DNA from: Nostoc linckia FACHB-104
GTDB lineage: Bacteria > Cyanobacteriota > Cyanobacteriia > Cyanobacteriales > Nostocaceae
Length of the DNA: 64,000 nucleotides
Reading direction: 5' to 3'
Assembly (NCBI RefSeq): GCF_014696615.1
Contig: NZ_JACJQJ010000001.1
Span: 1-64,000, forward strand
This document shows, piece by piece, positions 18,019 to 27,253 of this stretch. The translations under genes and the position numbers were made by a program. The notes beneath the pieces are model-generated. The model did no database searches. It was not told the origin of the DNA and saw only the letters and a program-made list of their open reading frames with translations. Every line of letters begins with the position of its first letter. Within the stretch, counting starts at the first letter, position 1.

Positions 18019-19632
18019 GTGCGCCTGCTGACAACAGTTGCAGCTTTAAGCTGTTTTTTAACTCAACGCCGCTTGGAAAGTAAATGTTTGGTTCCAGACG
18101 ATCTGGTTCTAGATGAAATGTCTAGCTGGGATCGGACAGCTATCGGTTTGGTACCAACTATGGGAGGGTTACATCAAGGTCATTTAAGCTTGATGCAACG
18201 AGCGCGGCAAGAAAATTCTACGGTGATTGTCAGTATTTTTGTCAATCCACTGCAATTTTCTCCCAATGAAGACTATAGCAAGTATCCCCGGACTTTAGAG
18301 CTTGATATGCAACTGTGCGAACAAGCTGGGGTTGACTTAATTTTTGCTCCGACTCCGGAAGAAATGGGAGTTTCGCAGAAGAGTATACAAGAATCGAAGG
18401 TTACACAAGTAATCCCTCCTTCTGCTATGATAACAGGCTTGTGCGGTGGTTCTCGGCTAGGTCATTTCCAAGGTGTGGCCACGATTGTGACCAAGCTTTT
18501 TAACTTGGTACAGCCTGACCGAGCCTACTTTGGCCAAAAGGATGGTCAGCAACTAGCAATTATTCGACAGTTAGTAGCTGATTTGAATTTTCCGGTAGAA
18601 ATTGTTGCTTGTCCAACGCTGCGCGAAGCGTCGGGTCTAGCCTTCAGTTCTCGCAATCAGTATTTGAGTGCATCGGAAAAACAGCAGGCGGCGGTTTTAT
18701 ATCGTGGCTTGCAACAGGCTGAAGCTGCTTTTAAAGCGGGGGTTCGCAACAGCGAGGAGCTGATCGCGGCAGTTCGCCAAGAAGTAGCAATGGTCACTAA
18801 TGCTTTAGTGGAATATATTGAATTGGTTGAGCCGAATACATTGATGTCGTTAGTTACAGTTAAGGAGGAAGGAATGCTCGCGATCGCAGCTCGTCTTGGT
18901 TCTACTCGGTTGATTGACAATATTTTATTAAGCGATCGCCTACCCATCATCGCTATTGACGGCCCAGCCGGCGCAGGTAAGTCTACTGTGGCGCGGCAAG
19001 TGGCAGCAAAACTAGGTCTAGTGTATCTAGATACCGGATCTATGTATCGTGCTGTTACTTGGTTGGTGTTACAACAAGGTATTGCCATAGATGATGAGTG
19101 TGCGATCGCGGAATTAGCTAACTCTTGTGAAATTCAACTGACTCCTGGCCAAGATTTGCAATCTCCTGTACAAGTTTGGATTAATGGAACTAATGTTACT
19201 CAAGTAATTCGCACTGTAGAGGTAACATCTAAGGTTTCAGCTATCGCTGCACAAACTGCGGTGCGTAAAGCTTTAGTCAAACAACAGCAAAGCTGGGGGA
19301 AAAGAGGTGGTTTAGTTGCAGAAGGAAGAGACATTGGGACTCATGTCTTCCCAGATGCAGAAGTAAAAATCTTCTTAACCGCTTCTGTAACTGAACGTGC
19401 GCGTCGCCGCCAGGAAGACTTTAAAAAACAAAATCTGCCGGAAGTTAATCTAGAACAGTTAGAACGGGACATTGCCGAACGTGACTGGAAAGATAGTACG
19501 CGCAAAGTTTCACCTTTACAAAAAGCAGCAGATGCAATTGAAATCCAAACCGATGGACTTAGTGCATCTGAAGTTACTGCTAAAATCGTTGACTATTGCC
19601 AACAACGTATATCACAGTTGTCATCTCTTTGA
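18019..19632 (+). CDS. panC/cmk: bifunctional pantoate-beta-alanine ligase / cytidylate kinase
   Basis: 537 residues, a fusion typical of cyanobacteria. Residues about 1-300 are pantothenate synthetase (PanC), which joins pantoate and beta-alanine with ATP. PTMGGLHQGHLSLM carries the HxGH nucleotide motif, and VNPLQFSPNEDYSKYPRT and FGQKDGQQLAIIRQL match conserved blocks. Residues about 308-537 are cytidylate kinase (Cmk), with P-loop DGPAGAGKSTVARQVA, LDTGSMYRAVTW, and GRDIGTHVFPDAEVKIFLTA. A GTG start is used; the N-terminus MRLLTTVAAL is the normal family start, so the choice is firm. A terminator-like hairpin ends at the start codon. Confidence 0.95.
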   Translation: MRLLTTVAALSCFLTQRRLESKCLVPDDLVLDEMSSWDRTAIGLVPTMGGLHQGHLSLMQRARQENSTVIVSIFVNPLQFSPNEDYSKYPRTLELDMQLCEQAGVDLIFAPTPEEMGVSQKSIQESKVTQVIPPSAMITGLCGGSRLGHFQGVATIVTKLFNLVQPDRAYFGQKDGQQLAIIRQLVADLNFPVEIVACPTLREASGLAFSSRNQYLSASEKQQAAVLYRGLQQAEAAFKAGVRNSEELIAAVRQEVAMVTNALVEYIELVEPNTLMSLVTVKEEGMLAIAARLGSTRLIDNILLSDRLPIIAIDGPAGAGKSTVARQVAAKLGLVYLDTGSMYRAVTWLVLQQGIAIDDECAIAELANSCEIQLTPGQDLQSPVQVWINGTNVTQVIRTVEVTSKVSAIAAQTAVRKALVKQQQSWGKRGGLVAEGRDIGTHVFPDAEVKIFLTASVTERARRRQEDFKKQNLPEVNLEQLERDIAERDWKDSTRKVSPLQKAADAIEIQTDGLSASEVTAKIVDYCQQRISQLSSL

Positions 19633-20503
19633 TTCACCTGGGAACTGGGGACTGGGGATTGGGAACTGGGGAATGGTATTTGGGGATTGAAATTGAGATT
19701 TAGGTTTTCAACCCCAACCAATTTGCGAAAGACGCTATTCTTCGGTACCTAGTCGCCAGTCTCCAAGCGCTAATTTTTGACTAAACCGTACAAACCTGGG
19801 AAAAATAATCCTAGCTGCGACTTGCTCATATAGAGCCAACTTATTGATGAAGACATGCATGTCTGCGAAAATTTTGCGATCGCAAATTAATAATGTCGCT
19901 AGCAACCAAATTTAGTGATGTTTGAATATAAATTGATTTTTTGATTATTTCATCTAGCTAAAGATAGATTTTAAATTATTGAACTAATGTTACCAGGGCT
20001 AGAAGTTTTTAGCCTCAGGAGTGGCGCTAAATAGAATGGTTGAACATGGCTATTTAAAACTGAGGTGAAAACCCAACTAATATTCCTTTGCCAGCAATAA
20101 TCACCATCTGAAAGGCTAGACCGAAATTCAGCGCAGCATAGCACAAATAACTAACCAGATGAAAATACCTTAAACACCTATTAATCTAGTCCTTTTGACT
20201 TTTGACTTTTGACTTTTGACTTTCACCCAGCAGCATCAGGCCCCATCTCCCACTATTAGCGTGTCAATTCTAGATGTGCCCTCAATAGTGAGTTGGTGAA
20301 TTTTGCATTTTTCCCCATAGGATTGCTGATTTTACCTATTGCAAAAAATCTATAGTTTTAAATTTCAGTTTGGTAGTAGAATTACCATGTTAAGTTTTAT
20401 GTGCCGACATTTAGGGCATCAAACTTACCAACATAAAAGCTGTAATTTCCTAAACATCTGAATAGCTTTAAACTGGAAAACGGTAAAGAGAGGATTTCAC
20501 ACA
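19633..20503. other. 870-bp gene-free region before sodB
   Basis: Holds STRR blocks (GGGAACTGGGGACTGGGG at about 19640-19690 and four TTTTGAC heptamers at about 20195-20222), a 14-bp perfect palindrome AGACATGCATGTCT (19852-19865) and a HIP1-like site. The sodB promoter must lie at its 3' end. No gene was recognised. Confidence 0.5.
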
Positions 20504-21103
20504 ATGGCATTTACACAGCCCCCCCTACCCTACGACTTTAATGCACTAGAGCCGTATGGCATGAAAGGTGAGACTTTTGAGTATCACTATGGTAAGCACC
20601 ACAAAGCTTATGTAGACAACCTCAATAAGTTAGTTGATGGTACAGAACTTGCTGATAAATCCTTGGAAGAGGTAATCACAGCTTCCTTTAAAGATGCTTC
20701 TAAGGCAGGAATCTTTAACAACGCGGCTCAAGTGTGGAACCACACCTTTTTCTGGAACTCACTCAAACCAGCAGGTGGCGGACAACCTTCTGGCGCACTA
20801 GCCGACAAGATTGATAAAGATTTTGGTAGCTACGATAAGTTCAAAGAAGAGTTCTCTAACGCTGCTGCAACTCAATTTGGCAGTGGATGGGCTTGGTTGA
20901 TTGATGATGGTGGTACTTTGAAAGTTATCAAGACACCAAATGCCGAGAACCCTCTCGCCTATGGTAAAAAGGCAATTTTAACTCTAGATGTTTGGGAACA
21001 CGCCTATTACATCGACTTCAGAAATGCCCGTCCTGCATTTATCAAAAATTACCTAGATCAATTAATTAACTGGGATTTTGCGGCTGAGAATTTAGCCGCC
21101 TAA
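20504..21103 (+). CDS. sodB: iron superoxide dismutase
   Basis: 199 residues, the normal FeSOD length, disproportionating superoxide in the cytoplasm. The metal ligands can be placed: His in EYHYGKHHKAYVDNL, His in AAQVWNHTFFW, and Asp and His in LDVWEHAYYIDF. The FGSGWAWL block and the AAQVWNHTFFWNSLKP form favour iron over manganese. No signal peptide. AGAGAGG upstream of the ATG is a good ribosome binding site. It is monocistronic by spacing. Confidence 0.95.
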   Translation: MAFTQPPLPYDFNALEPYGMKGETFEYHYGKHHKAYVDNLNKLVDGTELADKSLEEVITASFKDASKAGIFNNAAQVWNHTFFWNSLKPAGGGQPSGALADKIDKDFGSYDKFKEEFSNAAATQFGSGWAWLIDDGGTLKVIKTPNAENPLAYGKKAILTLDVWEHAYYIDFRNARPAFIKNYLDQLINWDFAAENLAA

Positions 21104-21343
21104 ATATGTAAGGTTATAGGGGAAAGGGGAAAGGTTAAAGGGGAAAGGTGATTTCTCTTTGTGCTTTTCCCCTTTCTCCTTATTTATATATAGTTGTCAA
21201 TTGGGGACTGGGGACTGGGGAGATGAGGGAGACAAGAAGAAATTACCAACACCCAATTACCCAATGCCCCATGCCCCATGCCCCATGCCCCATGCCCATT
21301 CCCCAAGATGTATACTTAAAAACAGCCCTTCCCACCCCTGGCA
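21104..21343. repeat. STRR-rich spacer
   Basis: GGGGAAAGGGGAAAGG and its complement CCCCTTTCTCC (about 21118-21178) can form a hairpin after sodB. TGGGGACTGGGGACTGGGG and then four CCCCATG heptamers (about 21264-21295) follow. No gene is supported here. Confidence 0.7.
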
Positions 21344-21937
21344 ATGACTGTTAAACCGCAAAAAATCCTGATATTAGCCGCAAATCCTAGCAATACATCA
21401 CGATTGCGTCTCGATCAAGAATTGCGTGATATCAAGGAAGGCTTGCAAAGGTCGCTAAATCGGGAGAACTTTGACTTACGGTATGATTTAGCAGTCCGTC
21501 CCAGGGATATTCGCCGCGCTATTTTGGATTATCGACCGAATATTATCCACTTTTCTGGGCATGGTGCAGGGATACAAGGACTAGCTTTTGAGGATGAAGC
21601 GGGAAAAACACAGCTAGTTACGGGTGAAGCATTAGCTGGATTATTTGGACAGTTTTCTAAACAAGTAGAATGTGTGCTGTTGAATGCTTGTTACTCGAAA
21701 GTTCAAGCTGAGGCTATTTCCCAACAGATTAATTATGTGATTGGGATGAACGATCGCATCGAGGATAAAGCCGCGATTGAGTTTGTTGTCGGTTTTTACG
21801 ATGGGCTTCTGGCTTATAATCCCGAATATGATTCTGGTGCGCCTGTAGAGTTTGCTTTTAATATTGCGCGAAATGCAATACAGTTAGCTGGTGTCTCGGG
21901 TGAGTTGATTCCTGAACTTAAAAAAAAACCAATTTAA
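21344..21937 (+). CDS. CHAT-domain (caspase-like) protease part, cut off at a poly-A tract
   Basis: 197 residues of CHAT peptidase fold. The catalytic pair is His73 (IIHFSGHGAG) and Cys116 (VLLNACYSKV). The rest matches the cyanobacterial N-terminal form (KILILAANPSNTSRLRLDQE and RDIRRAILDYRPNIIHFSGHG). The frame ends six codons after an A9 tract (21920-21928). The next frame, entered by a -1 shift or by one added A, reads without stop into NLTNVPELPPHFLPRLEEL and the NB-ARC protein at 22060. CHAT and NB-ARC-WD40 are normally one polypeptide in cyanobacteria, so this is probably the 5' part of one gene of about 867 codons. Confidence 0.8.
   Translation: MTVKPQKILILAANPSNTSRLRLDQELRDIKEGLQRSLNRENFDLRYDLAVRPRDIRRAILDYRPNIIHFSGHGAGIQGLAFEDEAGKTQLVTGEALAGLFGQFSKQVECVLLNACYSKVQAEAISQQINYVIGMNDRIEDKAAIEFVVGFYDGLLAYNPEYDSGAPVEFAFNIARNAIQLAGVSGELIPELKKKPI
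21920..21928 (+). other. A9 slippery tract joining CHAT and NB-ARC frames
   Basis: Nine consecutive A residues after CTT. Codons upstream are in one frame (Glu-Leu-Lys-Lys-Lys-Pro-Ile-stop). With one more A, or a -1 slip, reading continues as Lys-Thr-Asn-Leu-Thr into the downstream NB-ARC ORF with no stop codon. Runs of nine A residues are known to allow RNA polymerase slippage and homopolymer length mutation. Confidence 0.75.
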
Positions 21938-22059
21938 CCCCCCATCACCAACCTTTAGGCAATCTTACCAACGTCCCAGAGTTACCACCGCACTTTTTAC
22001 CCCGTCTTGAAGAACTTGCACCCTTAAAACAGAAAGTATTATCTTCAACAAAGCAACCT

Positions 22060-23949
22060 GTGGGTATTACAGGGAAAAGTCGGCGTGTGGGTGTGCAAGG
22101 GATGGGCGGAATTGGTAAAACTGTCTTAGCTACAGCCTTAGCGCGGGATGAAGAAGTGAGAAAAGCGTTTCCTGATGGGGTGTTGTGGGTAACATTTGGA
22201 CAAACGCCCCAGATTTTAACTTGGCAATCCTATCTGGCTTCGGCGTTGGGCGACAAGCAAGCGGCGTTTACCGAGGTGGGATTGGCGAAAGCGCGGTTGC
22301 GGGAGTTGTTTGCACAGAAAGCTTGCTTACTGATTTTGGATGATATCTGGCGTTTGGATGATGCAACGGCGTTTGATGTGTTGGGGGAAAGCTGTCAGAT
22401 GTTAATTACTACCCGTGATGCGGCGATAGTCACGGGGTTGGGAGGGGAAGAGTATCAGCTGGCGGTTTTAGGTAAACAACAGGCGTTAGAACTGTTGGCA
22501 GATTGGGCAAATCAACCCGAGATATTGCAACCCAGTCCGCACAATGATGTTACTTTGCAGGTAGCGCGAGAATGTGGGTATTTACCTTTAGCATTGGCGA
22601 TGGTTGGCGCGATGATGCGCTCTAAACCTGCAAATCGCTGGCAGAATATTTTAGAAAAATTGCAAAGTGCTGATTTAGAGAAAATCAAACAACAGTTTCC
22701 CGATTATCCTTATCCCGATTTACTCAAAGCTATTGCTGTTAGTGTGGCGGCTTTGGATAAGAATTGCCAACAGCGATATTTAGATTTTGCGGTGTTTCCG
22801 GAAGATACACCCATACCCGAAGCAGTTTTGCAGACTTTTTGGCAACCCTTGGGGTTAGATGAGTTTGATAGCCAAGATGTGATTGATGAATTGGTGAGTA
22901 AATCTCTGGCTTTGCGGGATGAATCGGGGAATTTGCGGTTGCATGACTTGCAGTTTGATTATGTGAGAAAGCAGTACACGACTTTAGCAAAGGAAAGTCA
23001 GGGGATAGGGTTTTTACACAATCGGCTGTTAAATGCTTACAGCGAAAAATACCCCGCAGGCTGGCATAGTTTAGCAAATGACGGTTATATCTGGGAGAAT
23101 TTAGCCTATCATTTGCTTTTTGGGAGAAGGGAAGGAGAATTACAACAACTGCTGTGTGATTTTCGCTGGTTGCAGGCGAAGTTGGAGAACATCAATATTA
23201 GTGCATTGATAGCAGATTATGATTTTTTGCCCCTAGATGAGAATTTACAGTTAATTCAAGGTGCGTTGAGGCTGTCGGCTCATGTTTTGAATGAGGATAA
23301 ACAGCAATTGCCAGGGCAATTATTAGGGCGGTTACTGGGTTTTGAAACAGAAGAAATTCAAAGATTATTAACGCAGGCGCAGCAATGCAAAACTCCTGGC
23401 TTGCTTCCGCAAACAGCCAGTTTAACTTCACCGGGCGGTTCCTTAGTACGTACTCTGGTGGGTCATAGTGGTGAGGTAAATGCAGTTGCCCTCACCCCAG
23501 ATGGCAAGTATGTGATTTCTGCTTCCAATGACAAAACCCTCAAAGTTTGGAATTGGCAAACCGGACAACAACTACGTACCATTAAGGGTCATAGTGGTGG
23601 GGTAAATGCACTTGTGCTCATCCCAGATAGCAACTATGTGATTTCTGGTTCCCGTGACACCACCCTCAAAGTCTGGAATTGGCAAACTGGAGAAGAACTA
23701 CGTACCTTTAAAGGTCATAGTGCCAAGGTATATACAGTTGCTCTCACCCCAGATGGCAACTACGTGATTTCTGGTTCCCTTGACACTAAGGTAAAAGTCT
23801 GGAATTGGCAAATTGGGGAAGTAATTGCAAGTTTTACAGCAGAGAGTGCAATTTCTTGCTGTGCTGTTGCACCCAATAGAGTAAGAGTTGTTGCTGGGGA
23901 TTCATTGGGACAGGTGCATTTTTTGCACTTGCAAGCCGCACAAGACTAA
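22060..23949 (+). CDS. NB-ARC (STAND) ATPase with WD40 repeats, 3' part of a CHAT fusion
   Basis: 629 residues from GTG 22060, although homology-like sequence extends upstream in frame to the A9 tract. P-loop GMGGIGKT lies at about residues 15-22, Walker B is LLILDDIW, sensor TTRD and the GxP motif CGYLPLALAMVGA follow, then a helical and winged-helix section (to about 450). The C-terminus carries four WD40-type repeats (LVGHSGEVNAVALTPDGKYV and copies), the last divergent, fewer than the seven needed for a full propeller. STAND ATPases of this kind oligomerise on sensing a ligand and activate an attached effector, here CHAT. Plant NLR-like proteins and bacterial antiphage systems use the same scheme. 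Confidence 0.82.
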   Translation: MGITGKSRRVGVQGMGGIGKTVLATALARDEEVRKAFPDGVLWVTFGQTPQILTWQSYLASALGDKQAAFTEVGLAKARLRELFAQKACLLILDDIWRLDDATAFDVLGESCQMLITTRDAAIVTGLGGEEYQLAVLGKQQALELLADWANQPEILQPSPHNDVTLQVARECGYLPLALAMVGAMMRSKPANRWQNILEKLQSADLEKIKQQFPDYPYPDLLKAIAVSVAALDKNCQQRYLDFAVFPEDTPIPEAVLQTFWQPLGLDEFDSQDVIDELVSKSLALRDESGNLRLHDLQFDYVRKQYTTLAKESQGIGFLHNRLLNAYSEKYPAGWHSLANDGYIWENLAYHLLFGRREGELQQLLCDFRWLQAKLENINISALIADYDFLPLDENLQLIQGALRLSAHVLNEDKQQLPGQLLGRLLGFETEEIQRLLTQAQQCKTPGLLPQTASLTSPGGSLVRTLVGHSGEVNAVALTPDGKYVISASNDKTLKVWNWQTGQQLRTIKGHSGGVNALVLIPDSNYVISGSRDTTLKVWNWQTGEELRTFKGHSAKVYTVALTPDGNYVISGSLDTKVKVWNWQIGEVIASFTAESAISCCAVAPNRVRVVAGDSLGQVHFLHLQAAQD

Positions 23950-24177
23950 TTCATAATTCGTAATTAAGAAATGGGGATTTTGTTTGAGTCAGTTGTGGCG
24001 AATCGGGATAATATGGAGTCCGGTTAGGCAATTTTCATGGCTAGCGTTGCAAAACAAGCCGCGAATTGTGCGATCGCCTGTTTTAATTTCCTTCCCATCA
24101 CCATCACTGTTGCTAATTCACTCATCAGTTGCCATCAAAGTGCGATTGCTCTTGCTCATTTTCTCAACTTTCAAGCA

Positions 24178-24387
24178 AAAAGCCGCAACGTTCAAGATAA
24201 AAGCTGCAACGTTGAGGCTAAAAGGCGCAATTTTGAGGATAAAAACCGCAACGTTCAAGATAAAAGCTGCAACGTTGAGGCTAAAAGGCGCAACTTCCAA
24301 GATAAAAGCTGCAATGTTCGAGATAAAAGCTGCAAGCTTCAGGCTTTGAACTCCAACCTTCAGGCTTTGAGGTGCAAATTCCACCTT
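24178..24387. repeat. ten-unit 21-bp tandem repeat
   Basis: Ten consecutive 21-bp units, the best of form AAAAGCTGCAACGTTGAGGCT. Units 2 and 5 are identical, and 1 and 4 differ by two bases; units 3 and 6 are close, so a 63-bp (three-unit) higher-order period exists. The last two units diverge. The period is a multiple of three, so all frames stay open and give heptapeptide repeats (for example KSCNVEA KRRNFED). No start, ribosome site or conserved ends support translation. Confidence 0.85.
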
Positions 24388-24420
24388 CTGAAGGTGAACA
24401 GTTGGTTATTTTTCCTGGTA

Positions 24421-24521
24421 ATACCAAATAAAATAATGTTTGCGACACATCAAATCTATTCTAGAGGGCAAGGCAGTGCCTTGCCCCTACCATCTGTCGC
24501 ATTCTTTTTTCAAATTGGTAT
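24421..24521. mobile_element. MITE-like element, 101 bp
   Basis: Begins ATACCAAATAAAATAATG and ends AATTCTTTTTT-type sequence CAAATTGGTAT, giving imperfect terminal inverted repeats of about 30 bp, with TTGCGACACAT facing ATCTGTCGCA. The core AGAGGGCAAGGCAGTG / CTTGCCCCT is a second palindrome. Same layout as 8667-8765. Confidence 0.7.
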
Positions 24522-24596
24522 AAATTAAGAAACTTCGACGAATTGAGGTCTTGGGCTTTGAATCTATTCCCTATTTTTGGTGAATCGGTATGAAAG

Positions 24597-24655
24597 ATTT
24601 TTTTCCCATTCCCCATTCCCCATTCCCCATTCCCCATTCCCCATTCCCCAGTCCC
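24597..24655. repeat. CCCCATT heptamer array
   Basis: About seven tandem copies of CCCCATT, then CCCCAGTCCCC. A typical STRR of filamentous cyanobacteria. Confidence 0.9.
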
Positions 24656-24795
24656 CTTTGCCCTTAACCAACAGCAATCATCATGCATAGGGTATAGAAG
24701 TGCGATCGCCTACTTAAAGTATGCATAAAAAATGGCCACTTACGGCTACGTCTTGTATCGTAAAAAGTAATGGCATCATCACAAATATAAAAATC

Positions 24796-25002
24796 ATGGA
24801 TAGTAGACAGCTGGCTCAATACATGGAAGCGACGGATAGCATCGCTAAACCTTGGCTATTAGTACAACTTCGCCTTAAGAAACTCCAAGAACGTCAAGCC
24901 TTGATTCCTCAAGAGGTCTATGTTGAGGAATTAGAAGATATCTTCCAAGATATGATGAATTTGGGTGAATGGTGGCGCGGTATTGAAGATGAGGTTTTTT
25001 GA
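24796..25002 (+). CDS. small hypothetical protein, cyanobacterial type
   Basis: 68 residues from ATG 24796 (MDSRQLAQYMEATDS); the frame is open 75 bp further upstream, but that part is not protein-like. It is acidic at the C-terminus (YVEELEDIFQDMMNLGEWWRGIEDEVF) and helical, with no membrane segment and no cysteines. It looks like a real small cytoplasmic protein because of its balanced composition and amphipathic helices. Function is unknown. Confidence 0.55.
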   Translation: MDSRQLAQYMEATDSIAKPWLLVQLRLKKLQERQALIPQEVYVEELEDIFQDMMNLGEWWRGIEDEVF

Positions 25003-25365
25003 TTATTTGATAGTCAACATCACCTCAAGTTAGCAGTTTGCCGTACTCTTGACTGATTTTAAGTGCATTGTAGTTACAATCAATTGCAGACGATACATTT
25101 AATGCATCGCTCCCTGATCCCTCCTTGCTTACCTTTTCTGGCTTGTAAGGAGGGATCAATTGTGAGTGGGGATTGGGGATGAGGGGGGAAAGGGGAAAGG
25201 GAAAAGGGAAAAAGGGGAAATTATTATTACCCATTACCCATTACCAAACACCCAACACCAAACACCAAACACCAAACCCCAAACACCAAACCCCAACATT
25301 CACCGATTTACGCCGATTTGATATTTTAATAAAATAATCTCATCAAAAGACTCGCAGAAATATAA
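25003..25365. repeat. STRR-rich spacer
   Basis: TGGGGATTGGGGATGAGG and GGGGAAAGGGAAAAGGG polypurine runs (about 25168-25219), ATTACCC heptamers, then about eight CAAACAC/CAAACCC heptamers (25243-25297). No gene. Confidence 0.75.
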
Positions 25366-27009
25366 ATGGACTGGATTACCTTACTGCGATCGCTACAGTC
25401 TGATTTTATTAGAAGGTTAACTAGTGGTTGTCTGCTTCATTGTGAAACAGAAGGTCAATATAGTGAGTTAACTATAATCTCTGGAGAAAGGTTAAAAACT
25501 CTCCGAGATTTTTGCTGGCTGATGGCAGAAAAGTATAAGCGTACTTCGCCAGTCCGGGATGTTTTTATTAGCAACTTAAAAGGTAAACTCGGTGAGGAAG
25601 TTGTTAAAGAACGGTTAGCTGATTTTATTACAGAAGTAGATTATGAAAAAAAAATCGGTGGTGATGGCAAGGTAGATTTTACCCTCACTGCTGAACCCTC
25701 AATTGGCGTGGAAGTTAAATCGCGTCATGGCAGTATTGACAGAGTTAGATGGTCTGTTAGTTCTGAAGAAGTAGAAAAAAATGCAGTTGTTGTCTGCATT
25801 TTAATTCAAGAAGAAGTACATGAAGCTCAACAAGAATATCACCTTTTTTTAGCTGGGTTTCTACCAACGCAAATGATTAAACTCAAAAGAGGAAGAATTG
25901 CCTTTGGGATTAATCAATTACTTTATGGTGGTGGCTTATTCGGCTATTTAGAAAATTTACAAGCTGCTAAAATTAAAGAAAAACCCTCTGCTATTTATCA
26001 ATATAATTCTCAGCAATATATACCAAAAAAATTACCTAATAATCAAAATCATCATCAGATAAATCAGCACTTAGCGCTACCAACAGCAGAAGAAGTTGTG
26101 TTAAATAACACTGCTGATTTAAATCTGAATTATGTAAATATGGGCGATAAATCTTTTGAGCAAGGCGAATCTGATACAGCTATTATTAATTACAACCAAG
26201 CCTTGCAACTGAATCCTGATAATGCCGATATTTACTACAAACGCGGCATGGTGCGTTACCATTTAGGCGATTATGAGGGTGCGATCGCAGATTATACTCA
26301 GGTTATCCAAATTAACTTCAATTACACCAAAGCCTATAACCAGCGTGGTTTAGCGCGTTATCAACTAAAAGATTATCAAGCCGCTATCGAAGATTATACC
26401 CAAGCCATTAGAATAAATCCTGATGTTGCTCTTACTTATATGAACCGTGCTGATGCTCGTTCTCATATTGGCGATCATCAAGGTGCAATTGAAGATTATA
26501 CACAGGCAATTAAGATTAATCCTAATTATGCTGTTGCTGATAAAAATCGGGTAATTTCGCGTTATTTGTTAAAAGAACAACAGCGATTGACGCATTCAAT
26601 TAAAATTGACCCTCACGATGCGGTAGCTTTCTATAATCGCGGTAATACACGTGCAGAATTAGGAGACTATGAGGGTGCGATCGCAGATTACACTCAGGCA
26701 ATTAAAATTAACCCTAATTACGCCGATGCATATTACAGTCGTGGTAATGCACGTTGTGATTTAGAAGATTACCAAAGTGCAATTTTAGATTATAGTCAAG
26801 CGATTAAAATTAATGCCAATTATATCGATGCATATTATAACCGTGGTAATGCTTTAGTTAGCATGGATGATAAAACCAGAGCATTAGCAGATTTCCAAAA
26901 AGCCGCTGATTTATATTGGAAAGCTGGGAAAATAGCCGAACATAAAGATGCAAAAGAAAGAATTTTAGAGTTAGAAATTGAAGAATCTTTGGATATTTTG
27001 AATTTCTAA
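25366..27009 (+). CDS. PD-(D/E)XK nuclease-like domain fused to TPR repeats
   Basis: 547 residues. The first 200 contain a likely PD-(D/E)XK core: Glu77 in KLGEEVVKERLADF, then Asp104 in GKVDFTLT and Glu116-x-Lys118 in GVEVKSRHG, in the spacing seen in restriction-endonuclease-fold proteins. After a His/Asn/Gln-rich linker (about 215-245) come seven or eight tetratricopeptide repeats (about 250-520; consensus AxxYxxRGxAxxxLGDYxGAIxDYTQAIKINPNYA), one visibly shortened (NRVISRYLLKEQQRL). Nuclease activity is predicted only. The same repeat style occurs in the kinase at 34875. No partner gene is obvious. Confidence 0.75.
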   Translation: MDWITLLRSLQSDFIRRLTSGCLLHCETEGQYSELTIISGERLKTLRDFCWLMAEKYKRTSPVRDVFISNLKGKLGEEVVKERLADFITEVDYEKKIGGDGKVDFTLTAEPSIGVEVKSRHGSIDRVRWSVSSEEVEKNAVVVCILIQEEVHEAQQEYHLFLAGFLPTQMIKLKRGRIAFGINQLLYGGGLFGYLENLQAAKIKEKPSAIYQYNSQQYIPKKLPNNQNHHQINQHLALPTAEEVVLNNTADLNLNYVNMGDKSFEQGESDTAIINYNQALQLNPDNADIYYKRGMVRYHLGDYEGAIADYTQVIQINFNYTKAYNQRGLARYQLKDYQAAIEDYTQAIRINPDVALTYMNRADARSHIGDHQGAIEDYTQAIKINPNYAVADKNRVISRYLLKEQQRLTHSIKIDPHDAVAFYNRGNTRAELGDYEGAIADYTQAIKINPNYADAYYSRGNARCDLEDYQSAILDYSQAIKINANYIDAYYNRGNALVSMDDKTRALADFQKAADLYWKAGKIAEHKDAKERILELEIEESLDILNF

Positions 27010-27253
27010 AATACGAATTTATTATTAGGTCATTTATAGACTTGTAACCAGCAATTATCAGGTTTTCAGTGCAGCATCCCAATGTGTTCGCGCTGCAAAT
27101 TTTTTTGTATTTAGTGAATATATCCATCTTCTTGATGCTTAATAACAACACATTATCAATGCATTATTAATAAACATTAAGTTGTTTAAAGCTTCATGTA
27201 AACTTCATGATACGGTGTTGTTTTTGTAAAGTAATGTAATCAAATCAATTCCC

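Larger units (their letters stand above)
23950..24795. other. repeat-filled intergenic region
   Basis: Contains the 21-bp tandem repeat array (24178-24387), a MITE-like element (24421-24521) and CCCCATT heptamers (24603-24653). Open frames cross it (for example 24037-24528) but run from the array into the MITE, so they are not supported as genes. Confidence 0.6.

Noticed and set aside
19852-19865. 14-bp palindrome AGACATGCATGTCT as an operator for sodB
   Set aside because: It is about 640 bp upstream of sodB, closer to other features, and matches no regulator site I know.
24178-24387. Regular array considered as CRISPR
   Set aside because: Units are contiguous 21-mers without unique spacers, and no cas genes are near.
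24037-24528. 163-codon ORF (and the overlapping 23984-24349 and minus 24118-24384 ORFs) considered as genes
   Set aside because: The frames are open only because the repeat period is a multiple of three, and the 163-codon ORF ends inside the MITE-like element. No ribosome site or conserved domain.
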